A stretch of DNA of 6,523 nt from Chthoniobacterales bacterium (GTDB lineage Bacteria; Verrucomicrobiota; Verrucomicrobiia; Chthoniobacterales; UBA10450). Numbering within the stretch: the stretch's first letter is position 1; every line of letters starts with the position of its first letter. The stretch lies in contig JACCXA010000147.1 of assembly GCA_013697365.1 (NCBI GenBank), positions 1-6,523 on the forward strand, in the 5' to 3' direction. The notes below the pieces were generated by a model, which made no database searches, had not been told where the DNA came from, and was given only the letters and a program-made list of their open reading frames with translations. Positions 1-6,318 of this stretch are shown one piece after another. Made by a program: the position numbers and the translations under genes.

Positions 1-1
1 G

Positions 2-460
2 CTCACGCCCGATCGCTCCGCGACGGTCACTGTTGATCCGCACCACACGCGCGTCCTCCGGGTGACGGTAAGCGGTGTCGCCCCGCGCGGGCCGAAGCCG
101 ATCGTGCAACCAGAGGTCCTGCCGAAACACCTCTGCCCGCGCCCAACCAGAATCCGTCTTCGCGTGCAGGAGCATGACGAAACAATCGGGGGTGACCTGA
201 GCTGGAAGGACGTGGCACCCGCAATCGCCAAAGTCTCAGCCTTCGCCGACGGACGGACGCCGGGCAATCCGGACATTGTGATCTGGTCCGGCACGGTCAC
301 ATTCAAAGAGAATCCGGCCGCCGGAAAATTCCGTCTGGTCATCGAGGAGCACGAGTTCATCTCCTCCACTTACACGGTTCAGGAAGGCCGTTCGGTGCAA
401 CTGCCCAGCCGGCTTGTCTACGCGGAGATCTTCCCGTTAGACGACGCACTCGTCAGTTGA
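2..460 (+). CDS. C-terminal part of an unidentified protein (5' end outside window)
   Basis: The frame is open from the first bases of the window to a TGA at 458-460, giving about 152 residues. A GTG at 62 could serve as a start, but the frame continues upstream of it without a stop and with the same GC-rich third positions, so I read this as the end of a longer gene. The visible part has alternating hydrophobic residues typical of beta-strands (IRLRVQEHD, DIVIWSGTVTF, FRLVIEEHEF) and ends in RLVYAEIFPLDDALVS. There is no membrane segment, catalytic motif or cysteine cluster. It looks like a beta-sandwich-like C-terminal domain of an extracellular or enzyme-associated protein. I do not recognise the family and give no function. 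It converges with the propeller gene; the stops are 20 nt apart, and only a very weak stem (CTCT/AGAG) lies between them. Confidence 0.7.
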   Translation, partial: LTPDRSATVTVDPHHTRVLRVTVSGVAPRGPKPIVQPEVLPKHLCPRPTRIRLRVQEHDETIGGDLSWKDVAPAIAKVSAFADGRTPGNPDIVIWSGTVTFKENPAAGKFRLVIEEHEFISSTYTVQEGRSVQLPSRLVYAEIFPLDDALVS

Positions 461-480
461 TGGGACGGCTCTTCTCTTTC

Positions 481-3021
481 TCAGAGCGCGAATTCGTAGA
501 GACCTCGTCCGTGAGTTGTCGCACGGAGAAGGCGGCGGGTCGGATGGATCTGCAGATCGAAGATCGGCGCGTCGGGTAGACCATTTGGCATTGGTTCCCA
601 GTTTTGGCCGCGATCGGCTGAATGCCAGACGCCGATGTCAGCGCCGACGTAGACGTGATTCGGAGCGATCGGATCAACGCAGAGCGCGTTGTGCTCCACA
701 TCGAGCAGGTTGCCGATGGTCGCTCCACTCGGGCCGCTCCGCGACTTCCAGCGGGTGCCGTCAAAATGCCAGACACGGCGCTCATCGCCGAGCCCCCCAA
801 AGGAAACATAGATGGAAGCGAGCGAGGCGTCCGCCCAATCAATTGCGATGTCGGAGATCAGGCCGCGCAGCCCGAGCGGACCAGCCCCGGCGTCATCGAT
901 GCGCGTCGCCGTCCAGGTCGCGCCGGAACGCTGGACGCGAAAAACTTCGCCAGCGGCCGTCCCCACAAAGAAGCGGGTCGCCGAGGCCAGAGTGAGTGAA
1001 TAAAGCCCGGCCGCAGTCGGGATCGGGATGATTGTGGCCCAGGTGGCGCCAAAATCGTTTGAGAGATAAACTACGCGCCGCATGCCGGAGCTGGTCTGTT
1101 GCGCGGAGGCCAGCGCCACGATTTTCGCCTCGGCCAGGTTCGCTGGGTTGTAGGGAGCGGCTACGATCGGCTCCGTCATCATGGCCCAGGGAAAGTCACG
1201 ACGCGTCCACGCGTTATGATCCGAGCCACCGTTGGTCGAGCGGTAGATACTGCCGTTCGCAAAGACGAGCACCTGCTTCGGGTCCGCCCAGTTGATCACG
1301 CAATAGCCGCCGTCGCCGCCGTTGACGTGTTTCCAAACCGAACCGCCGGCGGTGCGCGCCGTGCCATTATCCTGCAGGCCGCAAAAGAGGACGTTCGGAT
1401 CGGTCGGATGCTGCGCAAAAAAGGTCGGGCAAAGACAGGCGAGGCCGTTATTGCGGCTGCCGAAATTGGCGGAATTACGCGGATCGCGGTTCAGGAAAAC
1501 GCCACCGTCGCCGCCACACCAAAGCGCGTTCGGATCGCCCGGGGCGTGCATGAGCACATGCACATCGGCGTGGGCGCGCACGCCGATCGAAGCGTTCGCG
1601 GCGAACTTGAAACCAGTGCCGCCGGCCTGCACGCGGCAACGCCAGACGGACGCAGGCCAAAATTGCGGGTCGTTGAAGTAACTGCCGCCGAGATAGATCA
1701 GATTGGCGTCGGCGGGATCGACTGCGATCGCGAGATCGTAGTCGCCTTGACTCGAGCCATTGTCCTCCGGGAGGACGTCCGGCGGGCTCGCGATTTTTTT
1801 CCAGAAACCGACCGAGCTATCGCGCCGGTAAATTCCGACGAGAGCGCCCTTCACATTCGTGACGAAGGCGTAGCAGAGCGCTCGATTTGGAGCCTGCACG
1901 GCCAGCGCAATGCGACCCACGTTTGCGGTGGGAAAATCCGCGGGTAGTGCCGACCAGTTTTGACCGTTCGCCGATTGGAAAACGCCACGGCCCCATTCCG
2001 CAGCGAAGAAGCGCGTGCTGCCGCCACTCGCGGTTACGACCACGCTTGAATGAACACCGGCGCGTCGCCGGAGCCACGCCGCCTTTCCGTTTGGCTGCAG
2101 CACGCGCTGGTAGAGGCCGTCGGTGGTGGCGGCAACGACGTTTTCGCGATTGGAGGGATCGACCGCGAGCGCGAAAAAGGCTTTCCCTGCGAGGCCGGGA
2201 GACCCGGGGTCGGTTTCTTCGATGACCCAGGTGTTCCCGCCATCGTCGCTGCGAATCGGGCCGATGCCGCGATAGGCTGGGAGCGCGTTCAGGATGCGAT
2301 TCGCAAAGATGGCGTAGGTGTCGCCTTCGCCGGTGCCGACATAGATGCGCCGCGGATCTCTGCCATCGATGGCGATAGCGCCGCAGGCGAGGCTGGTGGT
2401 GGCGAAGTTCGTCGGATCGACATCAAACGCGTCCATGAGCGATCGCCACGACTGGCCGGCATCATCGGAGCGGAAGACGCCGCCATTGGCGGAAGCGGCA
2501 TAGATGAGTTGCCCGCCGGGCGCGACTGCGATCCCGGAAATTCGGCCGCCGACGGCGGGGAAGCCTTGTGCCTGTCCGTTTAGGACGACGGACGGGCCGA
2601 GCGGCGTCCAGTTCTTTGCGCCCGGAATGAAGGCGCCAACGGCGGGGCTCGGACCACGCAAGGCCATGGCACTGGCGGCTTTGCGCTGTTTGTATTCACG
2701 CAGCCGATCGAGCCAGAGATTCTGATTGGGCTTGGCGAAGACATTTTCACCCTCGCCGGGTTGCAGGCTGCTGTGGAAAGATCGAGCGGATGCCACGCCG
2801 GCAGACCGCGGACGCAGACCTGCGGCGGGTGAAGCTGCTTGATCTCTCGGCGCGAGACGGGTGTAGGCCGATTCGAGAATCGGGAAGAGCCATTTCCGCG
2901 GACCGCTTTCGCGCGGGAACATCGTCGGTTTCGCGTTTTTCTTGCGCGTAGCGGGTGCTGCACGCGTGACTCGTTTGCGCGCGGATTTTGGCTGCTTCCG
3001 CGGACGTTGCTTGGCGGGCAT
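481..3021 (-). CDS. BNR/Asp-box beta-propeller protein (sialidase/VPS10-like fold), 846 aa
   Basis: Asp-box motifs (S-x-D-x-G-x-x-W type) recur at about residues 185-192 (SDDAGQSW), 258-265 (SDDGGNTW), 349-356 (degenerate), 595-605 (degenerate), 653-661 (LSNDFGATW) and 800-808 (HSADRGQNW). They alternate with blade strands such as IAVDPADANLIYLGG and CVDPIAPNHVYVGAD. Other segments common in this superfamily are GGDGGVF (503-509), GLQDNGT (548-554) and the closing THGRGLYEF (836-844). The length fits one large or two seven-bladed propellers. Such proteins bind or hydrolyse glycans or act as scaffolds; I see no assignable catalytic set, so GH33 or GH74 activity is not claimed. Residues 1-43 are rich in Lys, Arg, Pro and Ala (16 basic residues), and no hydrophobic signal peptide is visible. 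The ATG at 3021 is chosen for its strong Shine-Dalgarno; M34 is the next methionine. It is probably monocistronic: 262 nt separate it from the upstream operon. Confidence 0.85.
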   Translation of the reverse strand: MPAKQRPRKQPKSARKRVTRAAPATRKKNAKPTMFPRESGPRKWLFPILESAYTRLAPRDQAASPAAGLRPRSAGVASARSFHSSLQPGEGENVFAKPNQNLWLDRLREYKQRKAASAMALRGPSPAVGAFIPGAKNWTPLGPSVVLNGQAQGFPAVGGRISGIAVAPGGQLIYAASANGGVFRSDDAGQSWRSLMDAFDVDPTNFATTSLACGAIAIDGRDPRRIYVGTGEGDTYAIFANRILNALPAYRGIGPIRSDDGGNTWVIEETDPGSPGLAGKAFFALAVDPSNRENVVAATTDGLYQRVLQPNGKAAWLRRRAGVHSSVVVTASGGSTRFFAAEWGRGVFQSANGQNWSALPADFPTANVGRIALAVQAPNRALCYAFVTNVKGALVGIYRRDSSVGFWKKIASPPDVLPEDNGSSQGDYDLAIAVDPADANLIYLGGSYFNDPQFWPASVWRCRVQAGGTGFKFAANASIGVRAHADVHVLMHAPGDPNALWCGGDGGVFLNRDPRNSANFGSRNNGLACLCPTFFAQHPTDPNVLFCGLQDNGTARTAGGSVWKHVNGGDGGYCVINWADPKQVLVFANGSIYRSTNGGSDHNAWTRRDFPWAMMTEPIVAAPYNPANLAEAKIVALASAQQTSSGMRRVVYLSNDFGATWATIIPIPTAAGLYSLTLASATRFFVGTAAGEVFRVQRSGATWTATRIDDAGAGPLGLRGLISDIAIDWADASLASIYVSFGGLGDERRVWHFDGTRWKSRSGPSGATIGNLLDVEHNALCVDPIAPNHVYVGADIGVWHSADRGQNWEPMPNGLPDAPIFDLQIHPTRRLLRATTHGRGLYEFAL

Positions 3022-3027
3022 TGTCGT

Positions 3028-3034
3028 CTCCTTC
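3028..3034 (-). promoter_or_regulatory. Ribosome binding site of the propeller gene
   Basis: The minus strand reads GAAGGAG followed by a 6-nt spacer and the ATG at 3021. It is a near-ideal Shine-Dalgarno and fixes the start so that the basic N-terminal tail is included in the protein. Confidence 0.8.
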
Positions 3035-3053
3035 TGCTTTCTCTTAAGTCCAA

Positions 3054-3104
3054 ACCTTCACTTGCACTCACACCGCGGGCGCAACAACGAGTGCACGTGA
3101 AGGT
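3054..3104. repeat. 16-bp imperfect inverted repeat upstream of the propeller gene
   Basis: The left arm at 3054-3069 (ACCTTCACTTGCACTC) and the right arm at 3089-3104 (GAGTGCACGTGAAGGT) are reverse complements with one mismatch (3062 against 3096), around a 19-nt GC-rich loop. The element ends 32 nt before the propeller ATG. It could be an operator for a dimeric regulator, an mRNA leader hairpin, or a terminator for the upstream operon; on the minus strand it is followed only by the weak T-tract TTGGACTT. The symmetry is visible directly; the role is inference. Confidence 0.6.
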
Positions 3105-3202
3105 GCCGGATTGAAGTTTCAGAATACAGAGCGAGGCGACTAGTTGACGAATCTTTTTCGCTCGTTGAGGCCGGGCTATTGCCCTGCTTTGCGGTGACTC
3201 GC

Positions 3203-3224
3203 GCCGACGAAAGTTCGTCTCGGC
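3203..3224. repeat. Stem-loop in the gap downstream of the GNAT gene
   Basis: GCCGA-CGAA and TTCG-T-CTCGGC can pair with a 2-nt bulge around a very short loop, about 60 nt after the GNAT stop on the minus strand. No T-tract follows in either direction, so intrinsic termination is doubtful. A second small stem, GCACG (3241-3245) with CGTGC (3253-3257) and a 7-nt loop, lies between it and the GNAT stop. Together they may protect the operon's mRNA 3' end or be remnants of a dispersed palindromic repeat. Confidence 0.35.
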
Positions 3225-3283
3225 AGAATTGCCTCGACCAGCACGATGCAAGCGTGCGCTCCCCGGAACGAGACCCCAGCCGG

Positions 3284-3964
3284 CTAGCGATTCGAAACCG
3301 TGAGCGGTTCGGCAGTCTCCAGATTCTTGATGACGGTGCTGAGATAGACCGATTCAGGATAGAGCGCTTTATACTTCGTGATCTCCGCGCGATTCATGAC
3401 GCGGAAGCCGTAGCGCTCGAACATCTTCTCACCGCGCCGGCTTTCAAAGGTGACGATCTGCCCGTAAACGCGCTTGTCGCCACAGCCATAGAGATAACTG
3501 AAGTAAGCGCTGAGCAGGGCGCGCGTGGTCGAAACTTTGCGCGCGTCCGGGAGAAGATTGATGTGGAAATGAGGGGTGCGACGCGGCGCAGCCGGGACCT
3601 CGCGCCAGCCGTTCATGAGGAGCCAGCGGATGAAGCGCCGGGAGCGCGCGCTGTAGCGCGGGTAACGAAGGAGCGCGCGCAGGAAGAGACAGATGTTCTG
3701 GTAGAAGGAGTAGAGCTGATTGAGGAGCGGCCGGCGTGAGCCAAGCAGATAGCCGCGCAGTTCGCCCTCGACTTCGATGACGAAGGACGACTCCGGTTCG
3801 TGATCGGTGTAGTAGGTCGTGAGAAAGTCGGCGAAAAGCTCACGGTCCTCGTAAACTGGATCGATGGGCTCGCCCAGAAATCCGGTCAGGCAACACAGTT
3901 CCCGCACCGCCTCGCGGTCACTCGTTTGGTAGGGACGAATGGTAAATGAGGGAACTTTGTTCAT
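3284..3964 (-). CDS. GNAT-family acyltransferase, 226 aa
   Basis: The start FTIRPYQTSDREAVREL (7-23) is the typical first strand and helix of GNAT proteins. FVIEVEGELRGYLLGSRR (61-78) fits strands 2-3 with a substrate-side turn, HFHINLLPDARK (132-143) fits strand 4 and the start of motif A, and FERYGFRVMNR (182-192) is a clear motif B. The protein would transfer an acyl group, probably from acetyl-CoA, to an amine or sugar; the substrate is unknown. Two features are odd. The pyrophosphate loop reads RKVSTTRAL instead of the usual Q/R-x-x-G-x-G/A. In addition, residues about 84-118 insert a basic, aromatic and hydrophobic stretch that could form an amphipathic helix. The frame is open upstream to 4099, but that part lies within the glycosyltransferase gene and is Cys/Arg-rich. 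The ATG at 3964 has a good Shine-Dalgarno and overlaps the preceding stop (ATGA), so I choose it. Confidence 0.85.
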   Translation of the reverse strand: MNKVPSFTIRPYQTSDREAVRELCCLTGFLGEPIDPVYEDRELFADFLTTYYTDHEPESSFVIEVEGELRGYLLGSRRPLLNQLYSFYQNICLFLRALLRYPRYSARSRRFIRWLLMNGWREVPAAPRRTPHFHINLLPDARKVSTTRALLSAYFSYLYGCGDKRVYGQIVTFESRRGEKMFERYGFRVMNRAEITKYKALYPESVYLSTVIKNLETAEPLTVSNR

Positions 3965-5241
3965 CCGCGGCCCTTCCTGTAGCGTGCCCGGACCTCGTGG
4001 TAAACGCAAAAGAGCCGCTCGAAAACGCGCGGCCACGAGTAGCGCTCCGCCACGACAGCAGCAGCGGCATCGCCCATTTTTTTCAAAGGGCGCGCACACA
4101 TCGCCTCAATCGCGTCAGCCAGCGCGACCGGGTTGTTCTCCGTCGCCCAGGAATGCTGATCATGCTGGATCAAGTCATCCAGGCAGCTTCCGCGAATTCC
4201 GACCACGGGGGTGCCACAGGCCTGCGCTTCCAGCGCGACGAGCCCGAAGGTTTCTTCGACGCTCGGGTGCACGAACAGGTCCGCCGCCCGGTAAAATTTC
4301 GCCAACTCTGTCGAGTCGGTCGAATACTGCAACCACGTGACCCGATGGGTCTCCGAGACTAGACGCCGGAGCAGATCGCGCTGCTGGCCGTCTCCAAGGA
4401 CGAGCAAATGGAAATTGTTCTCGGGGCGTTCGACGAGCAGGGAGAAGGCTTTGAAGAGCGTCGCCGTATTTTTTTCCCCCGCGAGCCGCCCGACATAAAG
4501 GAGGAGGAAGCGGCCGTCCGGAATGCCAAGCGTCTCGCGGACTTCTGATGGCCTCCCGTCAGGGTGGAAAATGTCGCTATTCACTCCGAGGTCCGCGAGC
4601 CGAGTATTCCGCACGCCCCAAGCAGCGAGAATGCGGTCGAGCCTTGGAGAAGCAACGAAGGTTGTTTCGTAGCGGTTGTAGAGATTGCGCACATACCTTT
4701 GGGTTGCCTTCATCAGCGCGGCCGAAACGGTCTGACCAAACCATTGCGACGGCCTGCGCAAATATGCGTCCGAAAAGTGTGAGTGATAGAACGCGACTAC
4801 CGGAATCCGTTGCGCGAGCCCGCTCTTCAGCACGGCCCAGCCAAGCTGATACGGATCGCTGGATTCAATAATGTCCGGCTGCTCCCGCGCGATGATTTCG
4901 TGCAATGTCCGGAGATCGAGCAAGGCACGATACTGTGCGCTTCGCGAGATCAGTGGCGAACGCACGGTGTAGACGCGTGACCGTGCCTCTACCGTGACCT
5001 TGTTCTCTTCGCCGGGGACAATCAGGATGTGTTCGTCGCCCGGCGACGCGTTCTGGATGAACCGGATTTTCTCCTGCAGGTAGCGCTTCACGCCGCCGCT
5101 CAGCGGCGAGTAAAACTGCGTGACGTCACAGATTTTCAGAGACCGCGACAGTGAGGAACTGCCAACTGCCGGGGCAGGGACCTGACGCGCGGAAGCGCGT
5201 CCCTCCGGAGGGCCATGCTCCCGCATGTCCGTTGGCCCCAT
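3961..5241 (-). CDS. GT4-family (GT-B fold) glycosyltransferase
   Basis: This is a retaining glycosyltransferase that would move a sugar from a nucleotide-sugar donor to a glycan or lipid acceptor on the cytoplasmic side. Numbering here starts at the GTG at 5244. The N-terminal Rossmann domain begins near residue 37 (KICDVTQFYSPLSGGVKRYL, with the glycine loop at 49-51). HSHFSD lies at 154-159. The C-terminal donor domain shows YVGRLAGEKN (250-259, with R253 and K258) and EETFGLVALEAQACGTPVVG (330-349), which contains the E-x7-E pair E331/E339. The 427-residue length is normal. GTG at 5244 and ATG at 5241 are adjacent in frame; I use the ATG, which overlaps the trxB stop as TGATG. The first 35 or so residues are Pro/Arg/Ser-rich, lie over palindromic DNA and precede the recognisable domain. 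No ATG, GTG or TTG occurs in frame close to KICDV; only CTG codons do. The donor and acceptor cannot be named. The 3' end overlaps the GNAT start. Confidence 0.9.
   Translation of the reverse strand: MGPTDMREHGPPEGRASARQVPAPAVGSSSLSRSLKICDVTQFYSPLSGGVKRYLQEKIRFIQNASPGDEHILIVPGEENKVTVEARSRVYTVRSPLISRSAQYRALLDLRTLHEIIAREQPDIIESSDPYQLGWAVLKSGLAQRIPVVAFYHSHFSDAYLRRPSQWFGQTVSAALMKATQRYVRNLYNRYETTFVASPRLDRILAAWGVRNTRLADLGVNSDIFHPDGRPSEVRETLGIPDGRFLLLYVGRLAGEKNTATLFKAFSLLVERPENNFHLLVLGDGQQRDLLRRLVSETHRVTWLQYSTDSTELAKFYRAADLFVHPSVEETFGLVALEAQACGTPVVGIRGSCLDDLIQHDQHSWATENNPVALADAIEAMCARPLKKMGDAAAAVVAERYSWPRVFERLFCVYHEVRARYRKGRG
3971..3978 (-). promoter_or_regulatory. Ribosome binding site of the GNAT gene
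   Basis: The minus strand reads AGGAAGGG with a 6-nt spacer to the ATG at 3964, inside the last codons of the glycosyltransferase gene. It supports the internal start at 3964 over the longer frame beginning at 4099. Confidence 0.7.
5157..5227. repeat. Palindrome cluster in the 5' end of the GT4 gene
   Basis: Five adjacent symmetrical elements are packed into 71 nt. They are a tandem 7-mer AACTGCC (5157-5163 and 5164-5170), CTGCC/GGCAG (5166-5177), GACGCGC-GGAA-GCGCGTC (5184-5201), the perfect palindrome CCCTCCGGAGGG (5201-5212), and CATGC-TCCC-GCATG (5214-5227). This density is typical of REP-like intergenic repeats and not of coding sequence, yet the region is in frame with the glycosyltransferase. 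Whether it is translated depends on the true start. Confidence 0.6.
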
Positions 5242-6164
5242 CACTTGCCCAACTCACTCAGGTAGCGCTCGGCTTCGATGGCCGCCGCACAACCGGAACC
5301 TGCGGCGGTGATCGCTTGTTTATAAACGCGGTCTGCCACATCGCCGGCGATGAAAACGCCCGGGTGTTTGCTTTCGGCGAGGTGCCTGACGAGTAGATAA
5401 CCGTCCGGATCGGTTTCCAGTTTTCCCTGGAACGCCTTCGTATTCGGGTCATGGCCGATCGCGACGAAGACGCACGCAACGGGCAAAAGCCGTTCCTGCT
5501 GCGTCTGCAAATCGCGCAGCTGCACTGCTTTCATCTCACCTTTTTCATCCGGGACATATTGCGTTACGACCGTGTTCCAGATCGGCTCGATGCTGGGACA
5601 GGCCGCGACGCGGTCTGCCATGATCTTCGAGGCACGCAGCCGATCGCGCCGGTGGATGAGATAAACCTTTGAAGCAAACCGCGTGAGGAAGAGCGCCTCC
5701 TCAGCGGCCGAGTCGCCGCCCCCCACGACACAGACCGGCACATTGCGATAAAACGCGCCATCACAGGTTGCGCACGAGGTCAGGCCATGACCGATCAGTT
5801 TTTCTTCGTTCTCCAGGCCGAGCCAGCGGGCGGAAGCACCGCTCGCCACGATGAGCGATTCCGTTTCGATCCATTCATCGTCGACCAAGAGCCGGATATG
5901 ACCATCGGCCGGCTCGTAGCCGCAGACTTCCGAATACGAAAAGCGCGCGCCGAACTTTTCCGCCTGCGCGTGCATGTTCATGACGAGCTGTGGACCGTCG
6001 ATCCCTTCCGGAAAGCCGGGGAAGTTCTCGACCAGGGTCGTCGTCGCGAGTTGACCGCCGGGATGGCTGCCTTCCAGCACGAGCGGGCTCAAGTTCGCGC
6101 GCGCGGCATAGATGGCCGCGGTCAGGCCCGCACAACCGCTGCCGACGATCACTACTTTCTCCAT
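5241..6164 (-). CDS. trxB: Thioredoxin reductase (NADPH), TrxB, 307 aa
   Basis: This cytoplasmic FAD enzyme passes electrons from NADPH to thioredoxin. The sequence has every hallmark of the low-molecular-weight bacterial form. The FAD-binding motif is VVIVGSGCAGLTAA (4-17), with GGQL at 36-39. The redox-active pair is CATC (131-134). The NADPH-domain motif is GGGDSAAEEA (148-157), with HRRDRLRA (171-178) carrying the arginines expected to bind the 2'-phosphate of NADPH. The second FAD motif is GVFIAGDVAD (269-278). The length is normal and no key residue is missing, so it should be functional. The ATG at 6164 sits directly before the expected EKVVIVG start. No Shine-Dalgarno is visible upstream (pyrimidine-rich CTACCCTTCGCGC), so translation may be SD-independent or leaderless. 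It is the first gene of the trxB-GT4-GNAT operon; its TGA overlaps the GT4 start. Confidence 0.96.
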   Translation of the reverse strand: MEKVVIVGSGCAGLTAAIYAARANLSPLVLEGSHPGGQLATTTLVENFPGFPEGIDGPQLVMNMHAQAEKFGARFSYSEVCGYEPADGHIRLLVDDEWIETESLIVASGASARWLGLENEEKLIGHGLTSCATCDGAFYRNVPVCVVGGGDSAAEEALFLTRFASKVYLIHRRDRLRASKIMADRVAACPSIEPIWNTVVTQYVPDEKGEMKAVQLRDLQTQQERLLPVACVFVAIGHDPNTKAFQGKLETDPDGYLLVRHLAESKHPGVFIAGDVADRVYKQAITAAGSGCAAAIEAERYLSELGK

Positions 6165-6200
6165 GCGCGAAGGGTAGCATGGAGAGCGGAGGATCGGAAA

Positions 6201-6216
6201 CCGAGGGAGGTCTCGG
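6201..6216 (-). terminator. Possible weak intrinsic terminator between the partial GT and trxB
   Basis: On the minus strand CCGAG-ACCTCC-CTCGG forms a 5-bp stem that three G-U pairs can extend (GGG with UUU). It is preceded by an A-run and followed by TTTCC. It would end the transcript of the partial glycosyltransferase gene before trxB. Read on the plus strand the tail is better (CCCTTTTT), but no plus-strand gene precedes it. Confidence 0.3.
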
Positions 6217-6222
6217 CCCTTT

Positions 6223-6318
6223 TTACTGGGGAAGCTGTCGTAGAGCGTCGGCGTTAAGGGGCCCGTCCCCAGCCTCGATGTAAAGTCCTACAGTCGGTGC
6301 CGCTTCCTGTACAATCAC
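6223..6318 (-). CDS. Possible 31-aa small ORF overlapping the glycosyltransferase stop
   Basis: A GTG at 6318 overlaps the TGA of the partial glycosyltransferase (GTGA) and opens a frame of 31 codons ending in TAA at 6223-6225, just before the terminator-like hairpin. A GGAGG at 6329-6333 lies 10 nt upstream of the GTG. The peptide begins MIVQEAAPTV, contains LYIEAGDGPLNADALRQ and is acidic and soluble in character, with no membrane segment. Third positions are less GC-rich than in the neighbouring genes, which weakens the case. It may instead be a non-coding repeat or an old gene remnant. I do not recognise a family. Confidence 0.3.
   Translation of the reverse strand: MIVQEAAPTVGLYIEAGDGPLNADALRQLPQ

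Noticed and set aside
1099..1947. Long plus-strand open frame (282 codons) opposite the propeller gene
   Set aside because: It is antisense to a gene with clear Asp-box motifs and has no recognisable domain; long antisense frames are expected in GC-rich coding DNA.
2580..3251. Minus-strand frame of 223 codons spanning the start of the propeller gene and its upstream gap
   Set aside because: It overlaps the propeller gene out of frame, is Arg/Ser/Pro-rich without domain features, and ignores the strong ribosome binding site of the real gene.
4071..4092. CGCCC/GGGCG hairpin next to a T7 run, resembling a terminator
   Set aside because: It lies within the glycosyltransferase coding sequence, and the T-run is in the 12-nt loop instead of after the stem.
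3965..4099. Longer N-terminus for the GNAT protein (45 extra residues)
   Set aside because: The extension lies inside the glycosyltransferase gene, is Cys/Arg-rich and unlike a GNAT start; the ATG at 3964 has a good ribosome binding site and an ATGA overlap.
5787..6257. Plus-strand frame of 156 codons opposite trxB
   Set aside because: It is the antisense shadow of trxB, whose FAD, CATC and NADPH motifs establish the coding strand.
6258..6270. GGGG-CCCGT-CCCC stem as a terminator after the partial glycosyltransferase
   Set aside because: The stem is only 4 bp and no T-tract follows; it also falls inside the possible small ORF.
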